A DNA stretch of 64,000 nucleotides from Hygrocybe punicea (taxonomy: Eukaryota; Basidiomycota; Agaricomycetes; Agaricales; Hygrophoraceae). The position numbers and the translations under genes were made by a program. Shown piece by piece: positions 24,273 to 36,000 of the stretch; within the stretch, counting starts at the first letter, position 1, and the number at the start of each line of letters is the position of its first letter. The stretch is from the NCBI GenBank assembly GCA_963556145.1, contig OY744468.1:682001-746000 (forward strand), given 5' to 3'. The notes beneath the pieces were generated by a model. It had not been told where the DNA came from. It saw only the letters and a list, made by a program, of their open reading frames with translations, and searched no databases.

Positions 24273-24582
24273 GTTCTGCCTGATGAGCTCAGGCTTTCCC
24301 TTGTTGTCCTCCCACCCCTGTTGTACTATCCCTTCCCCTCCCTCCCAATCTACCTCTTTCTCCATCTCCTTCCACCCCTTCTGCTAGTACAATAACCTCG
24401 GAAAACACAATTGACCAAGTTAAAATTCAACAGTACTCGCATTAACGAGCACATACACATGTCATCACCCTATACCTGATAGAATAAGCAAAATGTTTAT
24501 CCTCAATTCTTTTAACTGCAAAGACTCATTGCATGGCTATGGCAAAGATGACATTTATATTTGGAACAAGATATATACGAAA

Positions 24583-27500
24583 CTAGATAATTTTCAACAA
24601 CCCCTGCCCTAGACTGACTGCGCCACTGGAACCTTCTTTCACGACCTTCTTAGGACATTTATAACCTCCTTCCTCCAGGTGGGCAGGTAGAGCCAATTTA
24701 CAGCGAGACCATTGACCCTCAACAACAGGAGAGTCGACATTCTCATCTATATCAGCCTTCCTTTTTTTATTGGTTGCAGTACCCTTTGTCTTTCGAGAGG
24801 TGAATGACTGCAGGTCCGTAGCTTTGTCACCCTTTGGCTGAGGGTCAGTGGGAGTGCCCAATGCCACATTGCTGCTGGCATCCATCGTCATTTGGGGAGC
24901 TATTAGCGGCAGGTTACCACTGTAGGTTGTGAGATTTGCCTCAGCGTTGACAGGATTCTTAAGGTCAGCTGAAGTGCCGGATGCCACATCACTGCTGCCA
25001 TCCATTGTCTTTTGGGGAGTGGCGGAAGCCGCATTACTGCTGGCATCCTTCGTCTTTTAGGGAGCGGTTAGCAACAGGTTACCACAGTTAGAATCTAGAA
25101 GAATTGGTAGTATGATGAGATGTTGCAAGAGTGGACAATGGGTTGTGCAGGGCAGAGGGTAAGGTTGTTATGGCTGTGGGGGTGTATGATGTTGGGTCGA
25201 GGGGATTAGAATAGTGCATGGGTTGAACACTGGGGTATTGTGAGTGGAAATTAAGGTTCCCAGAAATAGTAAAAGTATTGCCCTGTCGACTTGGTGGGTT
25301 GATAGTGTGTAAGGTTGCAGCTGTATCCATATACGCTGCATCATTATGACTCCACCCCAGGAATTCCATGCCTGACGTGCCATAGCGGAGTGAAGTCGGG
25401 TTTGGAGGGAAATTAGGGCATGTCCCATCAGGAGCAGCCAAGAATGCAGAAGGGTTGGCATGAGGTTCCAGGCCAGGGGGTAAAACTGGCAATGTTAGAA
25501 GAAAACTGTCAACACTCTCATTCCAATCCTCATCACCCCACACATCGGTGTTGGGGGCCAGAATCCCAGTATTCCAACCATCGGCATTAGGACCATCCCA
25601 CGCATCACCAGCATTCGGAGCTGGAATCCTGGTATCTAAAATCACAGCCATATTGCAAGTCCCAACACCAGTGTTTGCAGCTGTGGTATCCACGGCAATG
25701 CTGGTGCTGGCATTTGTGTCGCCATTTATATGTGACATCCACTCAGCTTTTGCTTTGGAAAAATGGTTGGTATTTCCTCCGACTTAAAATCAGCCTTACT
25801 CACAGAAATAGCTTCATCCATATTTGAACAGTGAATCTTGGAAGGTGCAGTACCCCTCCAAGTCAGCTTGTGCTCAGGTTTGTTTCCCTTTATCCTTTGA
25901 TGTCACCGACTGAGTACAGTATTAGTGTTGCCGTGGCTAAGCGAGCTGCGGGCTACCCAAGTTAGCTTCTGCTACGGCTAAGCTAATTTCTTAAATTTCC
26001 TTAGTTGAAGCCGGTAGTTGAGCATAGCTGGCTACGGTCAGCTACAGCCGACCATAGCTGGGATATATTATATAATATATAAGATACTATTATTATTATA
26101 ATATAACTAAGTAAATACTATGAAATAAATTTTTTGAAGGGATCGACGGGGGATTTTGAGCCTCTTATATAGGGATTCGGGGGGCGCATGGACCATGTGA
26201 CTTTTTGGTCACTTGATCACACCTCAACAAACGTGGTCACGCATGTCTGAACACGTCACCACCAACAACACACCAACAACATCGACAAGGACCATGAGGA
26301 CGATAATGACGGGCAGCGTGACCCTCCGCAGACAACATGATGTCGACAAGGACGAGGATGAGGATGGTGGATGAGGATGACCACCACCACCACCACCACA
26401 CCGCCACGGCAATGACGAGGATGAGGACGATGAGGACAGGGACGACGAGGACATGGCCGACCAGGATGGGGACAAGGACGACGAGGATGACGGGGACAAG
26501 GACAAGGAGAATGAGGATGGGGACAATGACAACGACAAGGACAAGGATGGGGACAAGGACGAGAACAAGGATGAGGACGGGGACAAGGATGACAAGGACG
26601 AAGACAAGGATGAGGACGAAGACAACAACAGGGACAACAACGACAACAATGACAACAACGAGGATAGTCAAGGCCATGGTCACCACCATCCTGTCCCCAC
26701 CTGTCCCCTCCCTCTCCCACTGCCCCCTCCCACTCTTCCACTCTCACTCTCCCCCTCCTCCTTCCCCCTCCCTCTCCTCCTCCCCATTTCCTCCCTCTCC
26801 TCCCCCCCACTCCCACCCCTTCTCCCACTCTCCTCCTCCCACTCCCCCCTGCCTCCCCCTTCTCCCACTCTCCTCCCACTCCCATCTCTCTCTTCCCTCC
26901 TTATTAATTTAATTATTTAATTTAATTTAATTAATTGAATTGAATTTTGTCTTATTATATATTAATATATATACATCTAAGTAAATGGCAAAACCAAAAT
27001 ACCTGAGTACTTGGGCACACTTACCTGTGGAAAGCTGTAATTAGCTGCAGCTAAGATTTTGAGGTAGCTGTAGCTGGTAGCTGGTCATTAGCCTTTAGCT
27101 TAGCTGGACCCCAGCTAAGCTAAATTCAGCTAAGCTAACAGCTACTAGCTGACCGTTGGCCTTAGCTGTGGCAACACTCTGAGTACTATAAATATATTAA
27201 CATCTCTGCTCAACGTTTGAAGGTATCAGCCTCACCTTCGAACAACTATCTTGCCACCTTCCTTGCCAGAGGGTCCCAATATCATAACCACCACCACCAT
27301 TCCTGTATACTTCGAGATGGCATCAGTGAAGGGAGGCAGGACAGCGTCAAGGTTAGCAAGTGCACTGCTCAGACGATAAGCCATTGTGATTTCCAGAAGA
27401 TGGTACACCACATACATTTGATATCCTTCAGGTGTTCCCCTTCATTCTGTTTGGTTTTTCCAAGCCCCAAGAGCCTCTGAATACTCGGTTTCACCTTTCT

Positions 27501-28147
27501 GCCAGATTTTGGTTTTGACTTCATCTGACTCGTTCAACCAACTCAATTTGGTGAAACTCTTGACAAGCTTAATCCTTTCCTGAGTTGGAATCACACTTTA
27601 TAAGCACCCAGCCCACATCATATCAAATGTGGCCTTGAGTTTTGAATCATAGTACACATCTGATTACACAGATAGATCTGATCTTTTGCGGGAGTGACTA
27701 TGCGATATTTCAAGAAGCGAGTGTAGAAATTTGTCGACACTGTCCTGGTTTTCCTTGCAGTAATGGTAGTGATGACAAAACCAATTGCTAAGTTTCTGTA
27801 AGTAATCAGTTAATGTTTGTAGTCAATATTGCAAAGACAAATCTCACCATGTGAATTGTGAGTTTTGCCTCCTCACGCCGAGTGAGAATCAGCTGCCTTT
27901 CTTCATGGGTCAGAACCCCAAGATCTTGTTCAAGTTGAAGCTCCGGGGGATCGATGCTGTTCTTGCTTTTAGGATTCAGGCCTGCATACCCAAACTGTTC
28001 GATCCATTTCTCCAGTACCTCAGTATACAGCACGCTAGTACCAATTCCTGTGCAGAATCGTTTCCCGTAGGACTCTAAAAATTCAATTTGCTCCAGCTCA
28101 AGGTCATTCTTGTGGCTATCTTTGGCACCAGTTGGCTTCCGGCCCAT
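24583..28147 (-). pseudogene. Unrecognised agaricomycete gene V, split by an insertion
   Basis: The proposed start at 28147 gives MGRKPTGAKDS followed by a helical, charged domain (EQIEFLESYGKRF, VLEKWIEQFGYAG, LTHEERQLILTRREEA). Exons continue through LSWLNESDEVKTKIW, YVVYHLLEITMAYRLSSALANLDAV and GMVVVVMILGPSGKEGGKI to about 27200. After the 1.26-kb element coding resumes with KPEHKLTWRGTAPSKIHC, a Pro/Asn/Thr-rich tail (25738-25088) and a Lys-rich C-terminus with two ASSNVA/GSSDVASGT repeats (25005-24583). Stops lie between and within exons. The family looks like one of the lineage-specific fungal proteins opening with a KPT.AK motif. I cannot assign a function. Confidence 0.6.
25923..27179. 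mobile_element. 1.26-kb non-autonomous hAT-like element, copy 1
   Basis: The ends are TAGTGTTGCC and GGCAACACT, with AGCTAAGCTAA/TTAGCTGCAGC subterminal repeats. CTGAGTAC occurs next to both ends (25910-25917, then five extra bases before the TIR; and 27179-27186), consistent with an 8-base duplication altered at one side. The interior is a GAC/GAG/GGGGACAAGG triplet repeat (26290-26680), then a pyrimidine tract and an AT tail. Open frames on both strands come from the repeat. It is a near-identical inverted copy of 34942-36207. Confidence 0.85.
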
Positions 28148-29462
28148 TATAACGTGCTTGGGGGTGGGGGTACGGGTGTGGGTATGTGTGGCATGAGCTA
28201 TGTTTTCATTATAATGGCCAAGGGTATCATTGACAACTCTCTGATTCAAGACCTGATCCTGTCGTGTGCAAAAGCCCAATATAAGTGCAAAACCATGTCA
28301 ACACATTTTGGTGATTCTTTCGTTGTTTCATCCAACCGTAGAACAACTTGTCCATGAGTTCTGCCTTCATTACATTTTTCAAAAGATTCATGTAGATTTA
28401 TTTAGACAGATTAAGACTTTAACCAGAAAGAAAGCTTCCTCTGCTAAATAAACTTCCTCCTCCATTTCCACTCCTCAATCTTCTTTTCCTGGCTCCATGC
28501 AATCCAATGTAGGTATTTTTCCATGTCCTGCTCATGCGATTAAGCAATGTTCATAGCTATCAGGAAAGAGAAATATACGCGCTTAATACAAGCAGCAATA
28601 AATTCCTTCTCAGCCACATCTTCATGTTCGTGGTAGTACCAGTAAGGGAAGCTGCCCAACCAGAGATGAAAATACTCTTCAAGCAAGCAGCTACCTCCTT
28701 GAAGTGCAGAGCAGCAGCAAAAGCAGGGAAGTGTTTATGAAGCCAGTGTTTATGAGTGGGGCTGTGGCCAACCAGTGCACGATCTACAATAGAAAAGGTG
28801 ACACACTGCATATCATCACTGAGTATATGTACTGACCGTTCTGTGCCATGGTTGTGGTAAGAGTTAGGATCTAACCCAAGCAATTGCCTGTTAATATAGC
28901 ATTAGCAAGGTTGTCTGATAACCTTTTGATTCACGTGCCCTGATATAAAAATAGAAATAGTCCGGTTTTCTGTAGACCTCAGAAATGCAGCAATGGCATC
29001 TGTTCAACACAAAATAATGCTCAGTTTGTGTCCGGTGTCACTTAGCCTACATGTGTACCAAAATTTGTGTAGGATGAATGTCAGGATTGTGGTTATTGAA
29101 AAGGTCAGACACTCAAGGCCGTCAAATGCTGCTGAGGCTGATTTGGTTTGCTATGCCTTGCCCCAAGCTCTATAAGACCATTGCGGAGAGATGAGCCACA
29201 AATCGAGCTAAGAGCAAATGTTCATATGCAAAGTAGGTCTGTTTTCCTTAGTAAATATTGTCTAATTAAATGCTACCATCATTATCAGTGTAGAAACAAG
29301 CTCAAGATTGCTACTTGAAGACATGAAGATCGCTGCTGCAGTCGGGAGGACAATGCATTGGGATTGAAGTAAGATTGTTGTTTTAGAGCTTAATGCCACC
29401 ATCTCATGATTCACATTATAGACTCACTTCTTATAGAGCAATGCACCATTGCCAAGCTTTAA
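28148..29462. other. Upstream of V and undetermined coding fragments
   Basis: CATTATAATG at 28207 and CATTATAACG at 28145 lie at the V start. From 28284 to 29460 short open stretches occur on both strands; for example, minus 28860-28680 reads ERSVHILSDDMQCVTF then FKEVAACLKSIF. None is long enough to name. It may be another decayed gene with short exons. Confidence 0.3.
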
Positions 29463-29792
29463 TTGAAAGCTCTCATTCAACATTCACCAAAAACTTATGT
29501 CGAAAACATATATATCACCTATGCTCAATATCTGGATGCTGGTGACAACCAACTTTCCATTTTTGAGAACACAATCACACAGATGGACTCGATCAGAACT
29601 AAGCTGGAGTTTTGTGCCAATGGCATTTTGCAGGAAGAGGGTACCAGGGAATGGTTTGGTTCTGTAGAGAGAATCAACAAGAGGGTTCGTACTATTATAC
29701 TACATCTCAAGGAGATATTGTGTGCGGCTATGATGGATCCGGCTGCCTTGGTTAGTGCTCATTGTGCACAGTCACTACTTTATCAGCAATGA
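29463..29792 (+). CDS. Hypothetical protein fragment
   Basis: 109 codons of balanced composition, with segments IYITYAQYLDAGDNQLSIFE, MDSIRTKLEFCANGIL and EWFGSVERINKRVRTIILHL that look like amphipathic helices. The CAG before it and the in-frame continuation upstream suggest an internal exon rather than a whole gene, and the start codon is doubtful. I do not recognise a family. Confidence 0.35.
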   Translation: MKALIQHSPKTYVENIYITYAQYLDAGDNQLSIFENTITQMDSIRTKLEFCANGILQEEGTREWFGSVERINKRVRTIILHLKEILCAAMMDPAALVSAHCAQSLLYQQ

Positions 29793-30065
29793 CAATGATG
29801 TATACTATCACAGTGATTTTAATACTAGGTTTGACTACACACCCAGCTTATCCACCTCTCCTGCCACCAGGGCCTGATTGTAGCATAATTCTGCATCCAT
29901 CTGGGTATGAAAAACTTCCGAGCAAGCACCTGACAAGCCAATGTCGAGGTTGTCAGCTTATTTGACCAAACCTTGCACCGCATTCCTAAAAAGATTTAAG
30001 TTTTTTGTCCTGGTTCTCAGGTATCCAACTTACCAGTTTTCAAACACATCTACTTCTCACCCACA

Positions 30066-30515
30066 TAGTGTTGCCGAAGTTCAGTTTGGTCCAGTTCCGA
30101 CCCTTTTTGGCGGAACCGCGAACCAAACTTCGGGTCCGGTTTGGCGCTGGGCCAAACCTGGACCCAGATGGCATCGAACTGTCTGTCTGTGTTCGGTCTG
30201 GGTTCAGATGCGGTCTGAACCCCAGACCGAGGTGGGCTCACCCCATGAGCTCTGTTCTCCTCGCGAATGGCAGGCACGTATCAATTGATATGGCGCTGCA
30301 CTTCGTGAGGTAGTTGGGCTGCGGGGGAGCTGTCCAGCGCTGCTGCTGCTGCTGCTGCCGTTGCTGTTGCCACTGTCGCTGTTGCTGCCGCTGCCATGGC
30401 CATTGCTGCTGCAACTGCTGCCACCGCCATTGCTGCTGCTGCTGTCGTGGCCATTGCTGCTGCTGCTGCCGTTGCCATTGTCATTGCCATTGCCGCTGCC
30501 GCTGCTGCTGCCGCC

Positions 30516-30550
<35 letters not shown>

Positions 30551-31261
30551 CGTTGCAGTTGCTGCTGGCACTGCTGCTGCTGTTGCTATTGCTGTTGCCG
30601 CCACTGGTGGTGGTGGTGGTGGTGATGTTGCAGCTGTCCCGTGGGTGGTGTTGCTGCCATGGCTGCTGCTGCCAGCATTGCTGCATTGCTGCTGTTGCCG
30701 GTGCTACTGCTGCTGCTGGCCATTGCTGTCATTGTTGTTGCCATTGCCGTTGCCATCGTCATTGTTGACATTGACGTTGACGTTGATGTTGACGTTGCCA
30801 CCACTTGTGGTGGTGGTGGTGTTGCGGCTGTCCCGCATCCATTGGCATCGCATTGGTGTTGCGATCCATTTTGTGCCGCGGTTGAGTTTCCTGTAACAGA
30901 TAATATTAGTAAAGTTAAGATAAATGTTGAGACTTACCTGCGTCCATGAATGCGACATTGACAATGTCGCATTCATTGGCCTTGTGTTGTTGTTGGTGAA
31001 GTGTAATGGTCACATGATACCGGTTAACACGAAAAAGAAAGTAAAGAAATACGAAAAACAAATAAATAAATACCTTAAAAATATCTGCGTTCGCGGTTTG
31101 GATGCGGTTTGGAGCCGTTCAGGAAATCCGGCCAGCCTCGAAACCTTGAACCGAACCTGCGGTCCAGTTCAGCATTTGGCTGAACTTAGACTGAACCCCA
31201 GGTTCGGTTCGGGGTTTGAACTGGGTTCGGCTAGGTTCGGAACCAAACTATGGCATCACTA
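30066..31261. mobile_element. 1.2-kb non-autonomous hAT-like element with exact TSD
   Basis: The left end TAGTGTTGCCGAAGTT and right end AACTATGGCATCACTA are imperfect inverted repeats. Both sides carry the identical duplication CACCCACA (30058-30065 and 31262-31269). Both ends are dense in GGTTCGG/CCGAACC and GGTCTGAACC. The interior is a CTG/GTTGCC triplet repeat (30330-30830), and an intron-like segment lies on the minus strand (about 30940 to 30893, GTAAGTC to GTTACAG). No transposase is present. Confidence 0.92.
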
Positions 31262-31269
31262 CACCCACA

Positions 31270-31640
31270 TATGACAGCATAGTATGGCTTGCATTCCACT
31301 GGTCGATTAATGACACCACAAGCACGGCATGGGTAGGGGAGGCCCATGGTATGGGTGGCAAGGGGTCCCTGGATACTGTCAACATTGCCATCCTCAGAGC
31401 CAGGATTCATAGGCAGTGGAGGGGTAAGTGCATGAGCAGAAGACAAGGGTGCATTTGGTCCTAACACAGTAAGCAATCCTGTGATAAGTCGAGATCAGAT
31501 CTAAAGACAAACAAAGCGATATCAAAGCACGTGTGATTCTGCAATCCATTATCCCCAATAATGCCAAGAAGGATCTGGTCAAGTTGGGTTTGAGAGACAG
31601 AGATAACTGCATCAGGGCAGTTTGAGAGTGTCATTTTGAG
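31270..31640 (-). pseudogene. Unrecognised gene U, 5' part, interrupted
   Basis: The minus strand reads MTLSNCPDAVISVSQTQ, LGIIGDNGLQNHTCFDIALF and then, after an intron or shift near 31470, LTPPLPMNPGSEDG..PCRACGVINRPVEC. The CxxC..C pattern in the last part could bind zinc. The element at 30066-31261 cuts it just after this point, and the continuation below 30058 is unclear. No family is recognised. Confidence 0.4.
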
Positions 31641-31716
31641 AGAGAGGTTCAAGGTTGATGTGGCAATAAATATAGCTTAAATACTACTGGTATAATTAAA
31701 CTTATGAAGCCTATGT

Positions 31717-31829
31717 GCGCATGCATCAACAAACAAGTCAACACAACATGCATCAACAAACAAGTCAACACAACATGCATCAACAAACAAGTCAACACAA
31801 CATGCATCAACAAACAAGTCAACACAATA
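31717..31829 (+). repeat. 27-bp tandem repeat, four copies
   Basis: CATGCATCAACAAACAAGTC plus AACACAA is repeated four times without change until the last unit. Being a multiple of three it stays in frame and encodes MHQQTSQHN repeats just ahead of the KDZ 5' region. Confidence 0.9.
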
Positions 31830-33035
31830 TGAGTCGAAATAACCATGGGGAGGAACACAGGAAAGAAGAAATCCCATATAATTGGGTCTCATACAACAGC
31901 CAACTGCAATTTCTTGGTCTCTAACATATATCAGAACCGAATACAACATACACATGTCTCAGCGCCTATGTCACATCAAACATCTGCACAACCAGGCGAC
32001 CCTCCTCCCGATCCAGCACCTGAGCTTGACCAAAACATATCTCCAGCTGGTTTGACAATTAAGCCAAAGGCTAAGTGCTATGAGAATTCAGTAAGTGATT
32101 TCTCTATGCAATGGGATTGGTATTGACTTGGTTCACATTGACAGGATGCTCCATTGATCACATGGCAGGACAGATTCCACGAAGAATACTTGATACAAAG
32201 TCTGGCTCTAGAAGCTGTGGGGTGTGTGTGCAGCCTGTGGGAAGGAAGATGCAAGCTTTTGATGTCGAGACTGTTCTGGGCTCCATCCTATGTGCCATAG
32301 GTGCATCATCAGTTCACACGAATCAAGCCCTTTACATATATTAAAGGTAAGTCTTGTGCTATATGCACCTCCAATTGCTAAATAAAACTTTGCCTAAAGG
32401 AATTGAAGAACACACACTTTCAACATGTGACGCTCAAGAGTCTAGGTCTCCGCTTTCAACTTGGGCATCCTGATGGTCGGTTTTGCCCTTTTTGCCAGAG
32501 TGGTCATACAGACTTCATTGTAATTGCTTCAAATGGGATTCACAACATTAATGTTGACTTTTGTGGATGTCCTGGTGCACCAGAGACTTACGTTCAACTA
32601 CTTGAGAAGCACTGGTGGCCATCTACGCCACTCGCCCCACAGTCAGCGGCCACTATGGAAGTACTTAGGGCATTCCATTAAGGCTAGGCACGTGTTCGGG
32701 TTAACCCGGGGTTTTTGCCTAATGGGTTGCACAGGTAGGGGTGTGGTGCCCATTTTGGTAACCCTTGCCAAACCGTTACCAACACCGTGGGTTCACGGGT
32801 TCCTCACCATCCCCAGCGAATTCTTTCCCCCCAACAAAAATTCATCATTTCATAGGAGTTCTTTGGGGGTCTGTTCAATGCCATGATTGCCACACCATTG
32901 GCCGATGGCTTTACATGTTGACCCCAAGTTTTCTGACCTGAAATCCCCTGAATATTGCATTCTTCCACCAACGGCTCAATATATCCGACATTGGTTGGAG
33001 GGTATAAAAAAGATATGGCTTAGTACTCAAATATC

Positions 33036-36000
33036 ATGACCATGGCTAAACCTGCTCATTCTAAATCATCCAAGTCTTCCAAATCCACTTCGTCCTCTCG
33101 TTCTCGCAATACCAGCCAGTCCAATCCACCGACCGCCAAAAAGCTGAAAGGCGTGGGTTCTGATTCTCTGGCCTCAACTGCTCCGGACTCCGACAATGAA
33201 AGTGTCACCATTCTTGACCAACCTGCGACGTCTGAAGGTGACCCCATTTCTGTTGGGTCTGATTCTGTCAGTGATACTGAGACTGATCCAAAAAAGGCAC
33301 TTGGTAGGTTTACTTCACTCTCAATACAGCCAATTCGCACTAACAACATGTGCAGAAAAGGCCAAACTCACATGGTGGTCGCCCATCTACTTGTTCTTCA
33401 ACTCTGATGTGGTCATTGAATACATCAATGGTTGGCTGGTGCATTTCTTCCCCTGTGCCGCCATGTGCTGCAAGGCCAAATTGGGTGGTGTTCATCAATT
33501 CCAGGACAAGGGAGATCGCAGTTCCACTGCCAACCTCAAGCATCACACAAAGCAATGCTTCGGCGCTGAGGCTGTCACCACAGCACTCAATGCCAAGGAT
33601 GCCGAGGCCCGTAGTGGCTCAATCTTTCAAGTGTTTGCCCGACAAGGGCAAAGGCTGGTCACCCACTCTCATCGTGCCCACACAAACCTCAAAGTTCGGT
33701 AAGTCATTCAATTCCCATACCTTAGCAGGAGAACTTAACCCATTATATTCTACAGTGCGCACCTTGTCCGCTGGGTCACAGAGAGCAATCGTGCTCAAAC
33801 TGTCGTCAGGGACCATGAGTTTATAGAGCTCATGACCGCTGGGCGCCCGCACATCACATTGTCATCTTTGAGAACGCTATCTCATGACATCAAGGCCACC
33901 TTCGCAAAATGTCAGGAGCATGTTAGTTGCCTTCTCAACGTATGTTCTCTCTTTTTTTTTAAATGACTGGCACTCAATATCTGTATACAGGAATATCCAG
34001 GACGTCTCCATTTTGCGACTGATGCTTGGACCTCCCTGAACCATTGTGCCATGGTTGGGTGGACCGTTCATCTAGAGCATCAAGGGTCGATGCTTGCATT
34101 CCTTCTTGATATCATGGAAATTCCTGAGTCCCATACCGGCTTTGTGATGGCTCAAGCTTCCCATGACGTGTTTGCTCGGTTTGGTCTTAAGAAGAAGGTT
34201 CGTGCTTTTACTCCTTGCCTACTGTAATGTCTGATGCTCCATCCTCTAGGTGCTTGTTATGAATGCCGACAATGCTAGTGCCAACAACAAGCTTATCGCG
34301 AAGTTGGACAAGCTGGAAAATTCCTTTGATGTGGACAATCATGTCCAATGCTTCAACCACACACTCCAGCTCTCTGCCAAGACCCTCATCTGGCCTTTCA
34401 ACCCCGGTATGGCCTTGATGATAATACCGAAAAAAGGGCTCTCACACCTGAAGTCGATGACAACAATAACAACAACAACAATGCCAACACTGGTGACAAT
34501 GAATAGGCACTCATCGACGACACTGATGACGGTATTGATGAGATGGAGGCCCTGTCTGAGTCAGACCAGGAGATCTTGTTGGAGGACACAGTGGTGATCC
34601 AAGAGGCTGTCTCCAAGGTTTGTCTCCTTTCTGTCACTCAAATGATAAGGCTGATCTTACTCCCACACAGCTGTGTAAACTCTCCTTTGCTGTTATTCAG
34701 TCCACCACAATTGTGCTCCTGGCCTGGCGCCGTGTTTGTGACAAGTTTAAACTCAAGTCCAGGCTTGTCCCCCGTGATGTGGTCACCCGCTGGAATTCCA
34801 CATATGATTTACTGGAATTTGCCATCAAATATCATCAAGCAATTGATGCACTCATGGCAGACAAACAACTCAAGCTCTGCAAGTATGAACTCTTCGACGA
34901 TGACTGGCACATCATTGATGAGCTAGTTTCTGTTCTTCATGTAGTGTTGCCACAGCTAAGGCTAACAGTTAGCCAGTAGCTGTTAGCTTAGCTGGGGTCC
35001 AGCTAAGCTAAAGGCTAATGACCAGCTATTAGTTACAGCTACCTCAAAATCTTAGCTGCAGCTGGCAGCTAAGCTGCAGCTAATTACAGCTTTCCACAGG
35101 TAAGTGTGCCCAAGTACTCAGGTATTTTGGTTTTGCCATTTACTTAGATGTATATATATTAATATATAATAAGACAAAATTCAATTCAATTAATTAAATT
35201 AAATTAAATAATTAAATTAATAAGGAGGGGAGAGAGAGATGGGAGTGGGAGGAGAGTGGGAGAAGGGGGAGGCAGGGGGGAGTGGGAGGAGGAGAGTGGG
35301 AGAAGGGGTGGGAGTGGGGGGGAGGAGAGGGAGGAAATGGGGAGGAGGAGGGGGAGGGGGAAGGAGGAGGGGGAGAGTGAGAGTGGAAGAGTGGGAGGGG
35401 GCAGTGGGAGAGGGAGGGGACAGGTGGGGACAGGATGGTGGTGACCATGGCCTTGACTATCCTCGTTGTTGTCATTGTTGTCGTTGTTGTCCCTGTTGTT
35501 GTCTTCGTCCCCGTCCTTGTCTTCGTCCTTGTCGTCCTTGTCCCTGTCCTCATCCTTGTTCTCATCCTTGTCCCCATCCTTGTCCTTGTCGTTGTCATTG
35601 TCCCCATCCTCATTCTCATTGTCCTTGTCCCCGTCGTCCTCGTCGTCCTCATCCCCATCCTGGTTGGCCATGTCCCCGTCCTCATCGTCCCCGTACTTGT
35701 TGTCCTCGTCCTCATCATTGCCGTGGCGGTGTGGTGGTGGTGGTGGTGGTCATCCTCATCCACCATCCTCGTCCTCGTCCTCGTCGACATCGTGTTGTGT
35801 GCGGAGGGTCACGCTGCCCATCATTATCGTCCTCATGGTCCTTGTCGATGTTGTTGGTGTGTTGTTGGTGGTGACGTGTTCAGACATGCGTGACCACGTT
35901 TGTTGAGGTGTGACCAAGTGACCAAAAAGTCACATGGTCCATGCACCCCCCGAATCCCTATATAAGATGCTCAAAATCCCCCATCGATCCCTTCAAAAAA

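Noticed and set aside
26224..26920. Asp/Lys-rich frame of 155 codons resembling an acidic protein
   Set aside because: It lies wholly inside a non-autonomous element, and its mirror copy at 35204-35906 has equally long frames on the other strand.
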